Shown here piece by piece: positions 48,105-56,782 of a DNA stretch of 64,000 bases; the stretch's first letter is position 1, and every line of letters starts with the position of its first letter. The notes beneath the pieces were generated by a model that saw only the letters and a list, made by a program, of their open reading frames with translations, ran no database searches and was not told the origin of the DNA. The stretch is from assembly GCF_019429485.1 (NCBI RefSeq), contig NZ_JAHXZN010000010.1, positions 1 through 64,000 on the forward strand. The letters run 5' to 3'. This DNA is from Sphingomonas citri (GTDB lineage: Bacteria > Pseudomonadota > Alphaproteobacteria > Sphingomonadales > Sphingomonadaceae). Position numbers and translations under genes: made by a program.

Positions 48105-49562
48105 CTACGCCACCCGGCGCGGCGGCGCGAAGCGGCGCTGGCCGACCCGCGCGCGCTTGGCCTGGTACAGCAGCACGTCGGCGCGGCGGGCCAGGTCGCG
48201 CAGCGAGTGGCAGTCGTCGTCGAAGGCGGCGATGCCGACGGAACCCGCGCTCGTCATCGTCACGCCATTGACCTCGACCGCGACCCGCAGCGCCGCCTCG
48301 ATCCCTTCGCGCAGCGAATCGAGGTCGGCGATCAGCGCCGGGTCCTCGACGATCAGCGCGAACTCGTCGCCGCCAATCCGCGCCGCGAGGGCGCCGCTCA
48401 GCCACGGCTCGGACAGCGCCGCGCCGGTCAGCCTCAGCACGTCGTCGCCGGCACCGTGGCCCAGCGTGTCGTTGATCGCCTTGAAGCCGTCGAGGTCGAT
48501 CAGCACGAGGTGAAGGGGCGAGCGGTCGCGCCGCGCGCGCGCCATCGCATAGTCGAGCGCGCGGTCGAAAGCGGCGCGGTTGGCCAGGCCGGTGAGCACG
48601 TCGGTATCGGCCGCATGGCGCAACTGCACTTCGAGCGCGTGGCGCTCGGTGATGTCCTGGAACACGCCGACCATGCCGACGACCCGGCCGTCGACGATCT
48701 CGGGATCGCCCATCGAGCGCACCCGTAGCGTGCGGCCGTCGGCGGTGACGAAGTCGCTCTCGAAATCGAAGGGCCGGCCCTCACGGATCGCAGCCTCGAT
48801 CGTGGCGGCGACGCCCTCACGCACGGCGGCAGGGTAGAAGGTGAGCGCGCGCGATAGATCGGGCTTCTCTCCCAGCGGCAGGCCGTGGATGCGGTAGACG
48901 TTGTCCGACCATTCCAGCGACTGGTCCGCGATCGACAGCCGCCACGAGCCGATCATCGCGATCTGCTCGGCCTGGCGGAAGATATGATCCTGTCGCGCGA
49001 GCCTCGTGACCAGCAGCTCGCCGGTGGTGGCGATATGGATCGCCTTCAGAGCGGTGCGGCGCGCCTCGAGCAGCGCCTCGGCGAGCGCGGCGAGATGGCG
49101 CAGCGCGGCGCGCGCCGCCCCGTCGAGCGTCCGCGGTGCGATGTCGACCGCGCAGATCGTCCCGACGGTGTGCCGCGCGCCGTCCTGGCCGAGCACGTTG
49201 ACCGGCGCGCCGGCGTAGAAGCGCAGGCCGTTCTCCACCACCAGCGGGCTGGTGCCGAAGCGCGGATCGGCGGCGAGGTCCTCGATCACCACCATGTCGC
49301 GCTCGGAGACGGTGCGGTCGCAGAAGGCGATGTCGCGCTGGAGCTCGCGCGTCTCGGTCGGTCGGGCGCTGGCCTTGATCCACAGCCGGTCGCGGTCGAC
49401 GAGGTTGAGCAGCGCGGTGGGGCAGCCGAGCAACTGTGCCGCGAGCGCCACCAGCGCGTCGAATTCCTTCTCGGGCTCGCTGTCGAGCAGCGCGAGTGCG
49501 TTCAGCGCGGCGAGCCGGCTCGACTCGACCGCGGGGGCCATGAGAGAAGAGGAGGGTGCCAT
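48105..49562 (-). CDS. GAF-PAS-GGDEF diguanylate cyclase
   Basis: 485 residues without TM segments. GAF domain about 22-165 (EFDALVALAAQLLGCPTALL, DLAADPRFGTSPLVVENGLR). PAS with PAC about 195-310 (IGSWRLSIADQSLEWSDNVY, GRVVGMVGVFQDITERHALE). GGDEF about 318-478 with intact active site RIGGDEFALIVE and the substrate segment DLDGFKAINDTLGHGAGDDV; no EAL domain and no clear RxxD inhibitory site seen. It likely makes cyclic di-GMP in response to a soluble or redox signal. ATG 49562 has AAGG at proper spacing. Divergent from xerC. Confidence 0.93.
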   Translation of the reverse strand: MAPSSSLMAPAVESSRLAALNALALLDSEPEKEFDALVALAAQLLGCPTALLNLVDRDRLWIKASARPTETRELQRDIAFCDRTVSERDMVVIEDLAADPRFGTSPLVVENGLRFYAGAPVNVLGQDGARHTVGTICAVDIAPRTLDGAARAALRHLAALAEALLEARRTALKAIHIATTGELLVTRLARQDHIFRQAEQIAMIGSWRLSIADQSLEWSDNVYRIHGLPLGEKPDLSRALTFYPAAVREGVAATIEAAIREGRPFDFESDFVTADGRTLRVRSMGDPEIVDGRVVGMVGVFQDITERHALEVQLRHAADTDVLTGLANRAAFDRALDYAMARARRDRSPLHLVLIDLDGFKAINDTLGHGAGDDVLRLTGAALSEPWLSGALAARIGGDEFALIVEDPALIADLDSLREGIEAALRVAVEVNGVTMTSAGSVGIAAFDDDCHSLRDLARRADVLLYQAKRARVGQRRFAPPRRVA

Positions 49563-49651
49563 CGCCGACCTTATGGTTGCCTCTCGTTAATTTACCTTTT
49601 CCACCCGCGCGTAAGCACGCAAAATGCGACGAAAGGAGAAGTTCGACCGCG

Positions 49652-50566
49652 ATGCTGGACGTGCCGCTGACGCTCGCCGACCATTATGCGATCCATCTCG
49701 CGCGCGACCGCCGGCGCTCCGAGCACACCGTGCGCGCCTATCGCGCCACCGCGTCGCGACTACTGACCTTCCTGTCCGCGCACTGGGGCGAAGAGGCCGA
49801 TCGCGCACGGCTGGCGCGGATCGACGCGGCCGACCTGCGCGCCTATCTCGCGCACCGGCGCGGCGCCGGATCAAGCGGCGGCGCCGGCCTGGCCAACGCC
49901 TCGGCGGCACGCGAGCTCTCGGCTATTCGCGGCTTCCTCGACTGGGCGGGCGGCACCGGCGCGGCGCCGCGGCTGCGCGGACCGCGCGTGCGCAAGGGCG
50001 TCCCGCGGCCGATCGCGCCGCACGAGGCGGTCGCGCTCGCCACCGACGTGGCGGAGGACAGCGACGAACCGTGGGTGGCCGCCCGCGACTGGGCGGTGTT
50101 GCTGCTGCTGTACGGCACCGGGCTGCGCATCGGGGAGGCGGTGACGCTGCCGGGCGCGGTACTGCCGCTCGGCGAGACGCTGCGCGTCACCGGTAAGCGC
50201 GCCAAGACGCGCGTCGTGCCGCTGCTCGCCGAGGTACGCGCCGCGATCGAGCGCTATGCCGCTTTATGCCCGTGGCCGCTCGCGTCGGGCGAACCGCTGT
50301 TTCGCGGGGTGAAAGGCGGCGCGCTCTCGCCCGGCGTGGTGCGGCTCAAGGTGCGCGGCGCGCGCGCGCGGCTGGGGCTGGGCGAGCGCACCACGCCGCA
50401 CGCGCTGCGCCACAGCTTCGCGACCCATCTGCTCGGCCGCGGCGCCGACCTGCGCGCGCTGCAGGAACTGCTCGGCCATGCCAGCCTGAGCTCGACGCAG
50501 GTCTATACCGCGGTCGACGCGGCGCACCTGCTCGACGTCTATCGCGCAGCGCACCCGCGGGGGTAA
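49652..50566 (+). CDS. xerC: tyrosine recombinase XerC
   Basis: 304-residue site-specific recombinase that, with XerD, resolves chromosome dimers at dif. Core-binding domain about 5-105; catalytic residues Arg159 (GTGLRIGEA), Lys182 (TGKRAKTR), His250/Arg253 (PHALRHSFATHLL), His276 (LLGHASLSS) and nucleophile Tyr285 (TQVYTAVD). The start at ATG 49652 gives the usual Xer N-terminus; longer frames extend into intergenic sequence. No phage or island genes are adjacent, so it is the housekeeping recombinase rather than an integrase. Confidence 0.93.
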   Translation: MLDVPLTLADHYAIHLARDRRRSEHTVRAYRATASRLLTFLSAHWGEEADRARLARIDAADLRAYLAHRRGAGSSGGAGLANASAARELSAIRGFLDWAGGTGAAPRLRGPRVRKGVPRPIAPHEAVALATDVAEDSDEPWVAARDWAVLLLLYGTGLRIGEAVTLPGAVLPLGETLRVTGKRAKTRVVPLLAEVRAAIERYAALCPWPLASGEPLFRGVKGGALSPGVVRLKVRGARARLGLGERTTPHALRHSFATHLLGRGADLRALQELLGHASLSSTQVYTAVDAAHLLDVYRAAHPRG

Positions 50567-50602
50567 GGCTAGTTCCTCCTCGTGCCGCGGAGAATATGTC
50601 CG

Positions 50603-51205
50603 CTACTCGGCGCGCGGTGACCAGGTGACGACGCGGTAGACGTAGTAGCCCAGCGCGACCACCGTCAGCACGATCCCGACCGGTCCGACGTAGCGATCGA
50701 GCTCGCTGAAGCGGCTGCCCAGATAATAGCCCGCACCCGCCAGCACCGCGTTCCAGATGATGCTGCCCAGGAAGGTCATTACCAGGAAGCGCCATAGCGG
50801 CATCGCCGCCATGCCGGCGGGCAGCGAGATCATCGTGCGGAAGGTGGGCATGAAGCGGAACACGAAGATGACCCAGCCGCCGTGGTGATGGAAGAAATGC
50901 TGCACGCGCTCGACGTCGCTCCACTCCATCGTCAGCCAGCGGCCGTGGCGCTCGACGAAGGGGCGGAAGCGGGCGTAGCCGACGCGGCGCCCGATGACGT
51001 ACCAGAAGACGTTGCCCGCGGTGGTGCCGGCGGTGCCCCAGAGCAGCAGCGGCACCGGCTCCATCTGCCCGCGCGCCACCGCGATCCCGCCCAGACCCAT
51101 GATCACCTCGGACGGGATGGGCGGGACGACATTCTCCAGCGCCATCAGCAGGAAGATCCCGAGATACCCGCCTTTGACGATCCAGCTGACGATGAACTCG
51201 GTCAC
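50603..51205 (-). CDS. DedA-family membrane protein
   Basis: 200-residue inner-membrane protein of the DedA/SNARE-associated family, whose members include flippases of undecaprenyl phosphate or phospholipids. Motifs: MALENVVPPIPSEVIMGLGG (ExxxPxxPxE) and GWVIFVFRFMPTFRTMISLPAGMAAM (the FxRxxPxxR region), with 4-5 hydrophobic segments. I start at GTG 51205 (MTEFIVSWIVKGGYL); the longer frame adds a non-hydrophobic tail that overlaps gshB. It ends the yraN-gshB-dedA run, 19 bases after gshB. Confidence 0.9.
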   Translation of the reverse strand: MTEFIVSWIVKGGYLGIFLLMALENVVPPIPSEVIMGLGGIAVARGQMEPVPLLLWGTAGTTAGNVFWYVIGRRVGYARFRPFVERHGRWLTMEWSDVERVQHFFHHHGGWVIFVFRFMPTFRTMISLPAGMAAMPLWRFLVMTFLGSIIWNAVLAGAGYYLGSRFSELDRYVGPVGIVLTVVALGYYVYRVVTWSPRAE

Positions 51206-51224
51206 GCCTACGCCAACGGTGCGG

Positions 51225-52184
51225 TCAGCGCCCGCGTTCCGCGTGGCGGCGCTCGATCGCGTCCCAGATGAGACCGGCGACATCGACGCCGTCGAAACGT
51301 TCGATTGCGACGATGCCGGTGGGCGAGGTGACGTTGATCTCGGTCAGCCACTCTCCGCCGATCACGTCGATGCCGACGAAGATCAGCCCGCGCCGCTTCA
51401 GCTCCGGCCCGAGCGCGGCGCAGATCTCGCGCTCGCGCGGGGTAAGCTCGGTCTTCTCGGCCGATCCGCCGACCGCGAGGTTGCTTCGGATCTCGCCCGC
51501 GCCGGGCAGACGGTTGATCGCGCCCGCCACCTCGCCGTCGACCAGCACGATGCGCTTGTCGCCCTTGGCGACGTCGGGGAGAAAAGCCTGGACCATGTGC
51601 GGCTCGCGCCAGGTCTGGTTGAAGACCTCGATCAGCGCGGAGAGGTTCTCGCCCTCCGGACCGACGCGGAAGATCGCCTTGCCGCCGTTGCCGTGGAGCG
51701 GCTTGACCACGATCGCGCCGTGCTGGCGGAGGAAGGCGCGCGTTTCCTCGAGCGAGCGGGTGACCAGCGTGGGCGGCATGAAGCGCGCATAATCGAGCAC
51801 GAACACCTTCTCGGGTGCGTTGCGCACGCTGGCGGGATCGTTGACCACAAGAGTGCGATCGGCGACCCGCTCGAGCAGGTGGGTGGCGGTGATATAACCG
51901 AGATCGAACGGCGGGTCCTGGCGCATCAGCACCACGTCGGCCTGGTCGCCGAGGTCGAGCGCGACCGGCTCCCCGAAGCGGAAGTGTTCGCCCGCCACGC
52001 GCTGCACCGTCACCGGGTGCGCGCTGGTCCATAGCCTGCCGTCCGACCAGTTGAGCTGGTCGGCGGTGTAGTGGAACAGGCGATGCCCGCGCTGCTGCGC
52101 CGACAGCATCAGCGCGAAGGTCGAGTCACCGGCGATGTTGATCTGGTCAAGCGGGTCCATCTGGACCGCGACGGTGAGCGCCAT
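51225..52184 (-). CDS. gshB: glutathione synthetase
   Basis: 319-residue ATP-grasp ligase joining gamma-glutamylcysteine and glycine. The N-terminus LTVAVQMDPLDQINIAGDST is a GshB signature. Also seen: VLMRQDPPFDLGYITATHLL, VVKPLHGNGGKAIFRV, DKRIVLVDGEVAGAINRLP and WLTEINVTSPTGIVAIERFD (metal-binding Glu/Asn). ATG 52184 gives the usual start. Cytoplasmic. Neighbours yraN upstream and dedA downstream on the same strand. Confidence 0.96.
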   Translation of the reverse strand: MALTVAVQMDPLDQINIAGDSTFALMLSAQQRGHRLFHYTADQLNWSDGRLWTSAHPVTVQRVAGEHFRFGEPVALDLGDQADVVLMRQDPPFDLGYITATHLLERVADRTLVVNDPASVRNAPEKVFVLDYARFMPPTLVTRSLEETRAFLRQHGAIVVKPLHGNGGKAIFRVGPEGENLSALIEVFNQTWREPHMVQAFLPDVAKGDKRIVLVDGEVAGAINRLPGAGEIRSNLAVGGSAEKTELTPREREICAALGPELKRRGLIFVGIDVIGGEWLTEINVTSPTGIVAIERFDGVDVAGLIWDAIERRHAERGR

Positions 52185-52284
52185 GGACTGTCCCTTTCCG
52201 GCAGAGCGATGCGGCGGCAGGTAGGATGGCACAGAGCCAATGTCACGCACGGTCGCGCCGGCTCGGGCGGGCCGACGCCGAGGC

Positions 52285-52656
52285 TTAGCCGATCCAGGCG
52301 TTTTCGATATGGCGCGGGCGCGTACCGGGCGCGAGCAACAGCACGTCGACGCGGATGTCGTCGCCAGGCAGCGTGTAGCGGGGCATCAGCAGCTCGGCCG
52401 CGGCGGCCACGCGCGCGAGCCGGCGCTCGTCGATCGCGACGTCGAGCCCGGCGGCGGTCCGCCGCGCCTTCACCTCGACGAAGGCGACCAGCGCACCTCG
52501 CCGCACCACCAGATCGACCTCGCCCGCGGGGGTGCGCACACGCCGATCGAGGATCTGCCAGCCCTGCAGCCGCAGCCACCAGGCGGCGAGCCGCTCGCCG
52601 CGGCGCCCCGCCGCCTCGGCGTCGCGGCGATCGAGCAGGGAGCGGGGACGACGCAT
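52285..52656 (-). CDS. yraN: YraN (UPF0102) nuclease-fold protein
   Basis: 123-residue protein of the UPF0102 family with a Holliday-junction-resolvase/restriction-endonuclease-like fold. Signature: GRRGERLAAWWLRLQGWQIL, then PAGEVDLVVRR and VAFVEVKARR (the D...ExK metal site). Exact role unresolved. The start at 52656 gives the family's normal length. It sits upstream of gshB, as in many alphaproteobacteria where rsmI-yraN-gshB are linked; here rsmI lies about 2 kb away. Confidence 0.9.
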   Translation of the reverse strand: MRRPRSLLDRRDAEAAGRRGERLAAWWLRLQGWQILDRRVRTPAGEVDLVVRRGALVAFVEVKARRTAAGLDVAIDERRLARVAAAAELLMPRYTLPGDDIRVDVLLLAPGTRPRHIENAWIG

Positions 52657-52709
52657 GACCGTGAGGTTGTCCGAGCCGCGATCATGCGGCAAGCACGCGC
52701 TGGCCCGGC

Positions 52710-53159
52710 TCAGCGAGCCGCGTCGCCCTGCCGGTGCAGATAGGCGATCAGGTCCGCGCGATCGAGCGGGTCGCGTACGCCGGGGAAGCGCATCGCGGTG
52801 CCGGGCGCGACCGCGGCCGGGTCGGCCAGCCAGGCGTCCATCGCCGCGTCGGTCCACCTGCCTCCGTGTCCGCGCAGGACGGCGGTGTAGCCGAAGCGTG
52901 GGCTCACCCCGGCGACGGGCGCGCCCATCACCCCGCGCAGGTTCGGCCCATTGCGGTCGCCCGCGCCCGCGCCGATCGTGTGGCAGGCGGCGCACTGGCC
53001 GAACAGCCGCGCGCCGCGGCCCGCGTCGGCGACGGCGAGCCGAGCCGCCAGCGTCGGGTTCGCGCCCAGCGCCCTGCGCCGGGCCGCCACGTCGCCGTCC
53101 CCGCACGCGGCGAGCAGCGTCAGCGTCGCGAGGGCGAGCGTGACGCGCCGTGCGCTCAC
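52710..53159 (-). CDS. class I cytochrome c lipoprotein
   Basis: 149 residues. Signal with lipobox LAAC (Cys19). Haem attachment site CAACH in LFGQCAACHTIGAG; axial Met in GTAMRFPGVRD; conserved GPNLRGVMG and DAWLADPAAVAPG make it a mono-haem cytochrome c of the c552/cyc2 kind. Periplasmic, membrane-tethered electron carrier. GTG 53159 overlaps the stop of the DUF983 gene (GTGA), so the two are coupled. Confidence 0.9.
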   Translation of the reverse strand: MSARRVTLALATLTLLAACGDGDVAARRRALGANPTLAARLAVADAGRGARLFGQCAACHTIGAGAGDRNGPNLRGVMGAPVAGVSPRFGYTAVLRGHGGRWTDAAMDAWLADPAAVAPGTAMRFPGVRDPLDRADLIAYLHRQGDAAR

Positions 53160-53617
53160 TGGTCGAAGTCGCTCGCGCCGGAGGTCCCGTGCAGGTCGGA
53201 CCAGAGACCGCGCGTGCCCGCCTCCTGCGCGCGGTTGACGTATTGCGACGCGACGAGCCAGCCCTTGATCGGCCGCAGCGGCAGCAGCGTGCCGAGCGCC
53301 ATCACCGGCACCGAGGTGACGATATGGACCCAGGCAGGCGGGTCGAACGCGACCTGAAGCCACACGACGAAGGCGGTCAGCGGCAGCGCGATGATGCACA
53401 GCGAGAAGAAGGCGGGGCCGTCGTCGGGTGCGGCGAAGCGATAGTCGAGCCCGCAATGATCACAGCGCGACACCACCTTGAGCCAGGAGGCGAACATCTT
53501 GCCTTCGCCGCAGCGCGGACAGCGGCCGCGCCAGCCGGAGCGAATGATCCACCAGAAGCGGTCGCGGCCGCTCGGCGCGACGGTAGCAGGGGCGGGGGTG
53601 GGAGGCGTCGTTTCCAT
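53156..53617 (-). CDS. DUF983 membrane protein
   Basis: 153 residues. Two zinc-ribbon-like Cys pairs (RGRCPRCGEGKMF and VSRCDHCGLDY) are followed by two TM helices (about 80-100 and 105-130). This layout is that of DUF983 proteins, often found beside cytochrome oxidase genes. Function unknown. The start at 53617 (METTPPTP) is chosen; the longer frame is not hydrophobic or conserved in style. Overlaps the cytochrome c gene by 4 bases. Confidence 0.9.
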   Translation of the reverse strand: METTPPTPAPATVAPSGRDRFWWIIRSGWRGRCPRCGEGKMFASWLKVVSRCDHCGLDYRFAAPDDGPAFFSLCIIALPLTAFVVWLQVAFDPPAWVHIVTSVPVMALGTLLPLRPIKGWLVASQYVNRAQEAGTRGLWSDLHGTSGASDFDQ

Positions 53618-53777
53618 GCGCGGCGATGTAGGCGCGCCGGCGCGCGGGTTCGATGGGACAGATCGTCCCACCCGCCGCCCTGCGAACGTCACTCCTCGCT
53701 CGATCCGGATGAGAAAGGGCGTGGGCACAAGTAGTTGGTACGCCTAGACTGCAGGCGGTACGATGGGAGAGTAGGCG

Positions 53778-54713
53778 ATGGTCGTCCCCAATCTGGCAGC
53801 GTTGGTCATCGCCGCGTCGCAGCTTCCCGGCCCGGTGCCGAGCGCGGCGACTGCCCAGTCGGCGCCGGAGGGCACGGCAGCGAGCGTCACCGAGTCCGCG
53901 CCCGTACCCGCCGCGGAACAGCGCGTCGGCGACAACGGCGACATCATCGTCGCTGCGCCCACCCGCAAGGTCATCGGGAATCAGGTGCGCGCGGCGACCG
54001 GCCCGGTCTCGCAGAACGTGCCGATCGCGCGTTTCCAGGATCCCGTCTGCGTCGCCGTCGGGGGGCTGTCGAGCAAGGTGGCGAGTGAGATCGCGCAGCG
54101 CATGCTCGATGACGCCGATCTGGCCGGCATCACGCTCGCCGGCGATCACTGTCGGCCCAACACGATGGTGCTGTTCGTCGACGACGCGCACGCCGAGGTG
54201 GCGAAGATGGCGAAGTCCAACCATCGCGCGCTGCTGGGCGTCGGCTTCAACGCGCGGCGCGCCCTGCTCAAGAGCGAGGGGCCAGCGTTCGCGTGGCGGC
54301 TCACGGAGGTACGCACGCGCGACGGCGAGACGAGCCTGCCCGGGGACGGGCCGCCGACCTTCCACGTCGCGGTCGCCTCGCGGGTCGTCCAGCCGGTGCG
54401 GCAGGACGTGGTCACCGCGGTGCTGATCGTCGAACGCAAGGCGGTTGTGGGCAAGACCTCGCGTCAGCTCGCCGACTACGCCGCGCTCCGCCTCTTTGCC
54501 GGCGCGCGCGAGCTGCCCGGCGGAGGGCTCGATACGATGCTGGCGCTGTTCGGCGGCAAGGCCGCCCCGCCCGCGCAGCTCACCGCGTTCGACCGAGGCT
54601 ATCTGCGCGGCCTGTACACGGGCGGGGCCAACGCCTTCGCCTACACCCAGCGCGGTCGAATGGCCGGGGCGATCGCGCGCGAGAACGAGCCCAGCGCGCC
54701 CGCTACCCCTTGA
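53778..54713 (+). CDS. exported hypothetical protein with DIIVAA motif
   Basis: 311 residues. A weak signal peptide at the N-terminus (MVVPNLAALVIAASQ) precedes an Ala/Pro/Ser-rich stretch and NGDIIVAAPTRKVIGNQ, a motif common to sphingomonad exported proteins and reminiscent of TonB-dependent receptor plug starts. It is not a receptor: no barrel follows. A compact domain with two Cys (DPVCVAVGGL, GDHCRPNTMVLFVDD) and FDRGYLRGLYTG near the end completes it. Function unknown. Its stop lies within the 3' end of convergent rsmI (11-base overlap). Confidence 0.75.
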   Translation: MVVPNLAALVIAASQLPGPVPSAATAQSAPEGTAASVTESAPVPAAEQRVGDNGDIIVAAPTRKVIGNQVRAATGPVSQNVPIARFQDPVCVAVGGLSSKVASEIAQRMLDDADLAGITLAGDHCRPNTMVLFVDDAHAEVAKMAKSNHRALLGVGFNARRALLKSEGPAFAWRLTEVRTRDGETSLPGDGPPTFHVAVASRVVQPVRQDVVTAVLIVERKAVVGKTSRQLADYAALRLFAGARELPGGGLDTMLALFGGKAAPPAQLTAFDRGYLRGLYTGGANAFAYTQRGRMAGAIARENEPSAPATP

Positions 54714-55545
54714 GCGCCAGCGCGCGCGCGTACAGTTCGCGGCGGTCGAGCCCGAGCGCCTTAGCCACCTCGCCCGCCGCCTTCGACGCGGGCAGGCGGG
54801 TGAGCGCCTCGGTAAGCGCCGCGTCGGCGTCGTCGGCGCTCGCCGGGGCGGGCGGGGCGGGGGGCGCGACCACGACGACGATCTCGCCCTTCGGCGGCGC
54901 CTCGGCGTAGCGCGTCGCGAGCTCGCCGAGCGTGCCGGTCACCGCTTCCTCGAACTTCTTCGTGATCTCGCGGCACACCGCCGCCTCGCGCTCGCCCAGC
55001 ATCTGCGCCAGCGCGGCGAGGCAGGCGCCCAGCCGCGGCCCCGACTCGTACAGCACCAGCGTGGCGCGCACCGCGGCGACCTCGCGGATCGCCTCGGCGC
55101 GCGCCTGCTCCTTGGGGGGCAGGAAGCCGAGGAAGAGGAAGCGGTCGGTCGGCAGCCCGGCCAGCGTCAACGCGGCGACGGCGGCGCAGGCACCCGGGAC
55201 GGTGACGACGTGGCGCCCGGCCGCGCGCGCCTCGCGCACCAGCTTATAGCCCGGATCGGAGATCAGCGGCGTGCCCGCGTCGGAGACGAGTGCGACCACC
55301 TCGCTCGCCATCCGCTCGATCAGGCGCGGGCGCACCTCGGCGGCATTGTGGTCGTGGTAGGGGGTCATCGGCCGCTTGGTGCCGATGTGGCGGAGCAGCC
55401 CGGCGGTGACCCGCGAATCCTCCACCGCGATGACGTCGGCGGCGGCGAGCACCTCCGCCGCGCGCGGCGAGAGATCGCCGAGATTGCCGATCGGGGTGGC
55501 GACGATGTAGAGCCCAGGCGGTAGAGAGTTCACGGGAGTTGTCAT
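54703..55545 (-). CDS. rsmI: 16S rRNA 2'-O-ribose C1402 methyltransferase
   Basis: 280-residue SAM-dependent methyltransferase that modifies C1402 in the decoding centre of 16S rRNA. The tetrapyrrole-methylase fold shows PGLYIVATPIGNLGDLSPRA, DVIAVEDSRVTAGLLRHIG, LVSDAGTPLISDPGYKLVR, VPGACAAVAAL and FLFLGFLPPK, all RsmI signatures. Start at ATG 55545 shares bases with the divergent lppC start (CATG); GTG 55533 is an alternative. A C-terminal Ala/Leu helical domain closes the protein. Confidence 0.95.
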   Translation of the reverse strand: MTTPVNSLPPGLYIVATPIGNLGDLSPRAAEVLAAADVIAVEDSRVTAGLLRHIGTKRPMTPYHDHNAAEVRPRLIERMASEVVALVSDAGTPLISDPGYKLVREARAAGRHVVTVPGACAAVAALTLAGLPTDRFLFLGFLPPKEQARAEAIREVAAVRATLVLYESGPRLGACLAALAQMLGEREAAVCREITKKFEEAVTGTLGELATRYAEAPPKGEIVVVVAPPAPPAPASADDADAALTEALTRLPASKAAGEVAKALGLDRRELYARALALKG

Positions 55546-56743
55546 GGCAGAGGCGATCGGGCGGCCGCAATGGTCCAACGCATGGGGCCGATTGGTCGCG
55601 GTCACCGGCGCGCTGCTGCTCGCGGCCTGCTCGACGGTGGTGCCGCGCGCTCCCGTCGAGGCGCCGCGCGCGCAGACCCAAGCGCCGCCGCCGCGCGATA
55701 CCGCGCCCGAGGTGGTCAGCGGCCTGCCGCGTGACACCGAGCGGCACCGCGTCGCGCTGCTGGTGCCGCTGTCGGGCAGCAATGCCGGCGTCGGCCGCAG
55801 CCTTGCCAACGCCACCCAGCTCGCGCTGCTCGACACGCGTAACGCGCAGGTGCGAATCACCAGCTACGACACTGCCACCGGCGCGGCGCAGGCCGCCTCG
55901 CGCGCGATCGCCGACGGCGCGCAACTGATCCTCGGGCCGCTGCTGGCCGAGGACGTGCGCGCGGTGGCTCCGATCGCGCACGCCGCCAAGGTGCCGGTCC
56001 TGTCCTTCTCCAACGACACCGGCGTCGCCGGCAACGGCACATACGTGCTGGGTTATGCGCCGGCGCAGTCGATCGAGCGAGTCGTCGGCTTCGCGCGCGC
56101 GCGCGGCATGAACAACTTCGGCGGGCTGGTGCCGAACGCGCTGTACGGCAGCCGCGCCTCCACCGCCTTCCTGCGCGCGGTCGAGCAGGCCGGCGGGCGC
56201 GTGGTCTCGCTCCAGACCTATGATCGCGGCTCCGGCGCTCTGAGCTCGGCGGTGCAGCGCATGGCCAAGGACGCGCCGTTCGACGCGATCCTGATCGCGG
56301 ACAGCGCCGGCTCGGCCACCGCGGCGGTGCCGCTGCTCCGCCGCAACAGCCCCTCGGCGCAGATCCTCGGCACCGAATTGTGGAACGCCGACAAGGGCGC
56401 GAGTGCGCCGGCGCTGAGCGGCTCATGGTTCGCCAGCGTGCCCGACGATCTGTATCGCCAATATGCGCGCAACTACCGCACCCGCTTCAACGCCGCGCCG
56501 TACCGCCTGTCGAGCCTCGGCTATGATTCGGTGCTGCTGGTGGTGCGGATCGCGCGCGACTGGAAGCCGGGAACGACCTTCCCGGAACCGCGGCTGCGCG
56601 ACGCGGACGGCTTCGCCGGCATCGACGGCGCGTTCCGCTTCGGCCGCGACGGCGTCGCCGAGCGCGCGCTCGAGGTGAAGGAACTTCGCGCCGGCGGCGC
56701 GGTGGCGGTATCGCCCGCGCCGACGGGGTTCGCGGGCAAGTGA
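55544..56743 (+). CDS. penicillin-binding protein activator (LppC/LpoA-like) lipoprotein
   Basis: 399 residues. Lipoprotein signal with LAAC (Cys29). The mature part is a periplasmic binding fold type 1 (VALLVPLSGSNAGVGRSLAN, ITSYDTATGAAQAASRAIAD, GAQLILGPLLAEDVRAVAPI, VPVLSFSNDTGVAG), as in alphaproteobacterial LppC and the C-domain of LpoA. It likely regulates peptidoglycan synthesis or binds a ligand; activity in this genus is untested. GGGAG precedes ATG 55544. Divergent from rsmI, as in many alphaproteobacteria. Confidence 0.9.
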   Translation: MAEAIGRPQWSNAWGRLVAVTGALLLAACSTVVPRAPVEAPRAQTQAPPPRDTAPEVVSGLPRDTERHRVALLVPLSGSNAGVGRSLANATQLALLDTRNAQVRITSYDTATGAAQAASRAIADGAQLILGPLLAEDVRAVAPIAHAAKVPVLSFSNDTGVAGNGTYVLGYAPAQSIERVVGFARARGMNNFGGLVPNALYGSRASTAFLRAVEQAGGRVVSLQTYDRGSGALSSAVQRMAKDAPFDAILIADSAGSATAAVPLLRRNSPSAQILGTELWNADKGASAPALSGSWFASVPDDLYRQYARNYRTRFNAAPYRLSSLGYDSVLLVVRIARDWKPGTTFPEPRLRDADGFAGIDGAFRFGRDGVAERALEVKELRAGGAVAVSPAPTGFAGK

Positions 56744-56782
56744 GCGCGGCGGGGTCTCGGCGACCCTGCCGCACTCCATAGA

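Noticed and set aside
49652-50566. Phage or island integrase
   Set aside because: Length, motif spacing and lack of mobile neighbours fit the housekeeping recombinase XerC.
53156-53617. Possible cytochrome oxidase operon because of DUF983 plus cytochrome c
   Set aside because: No ctaC, ctaD, ctaG or ctaE gene occurs on either side; only the pair is present.
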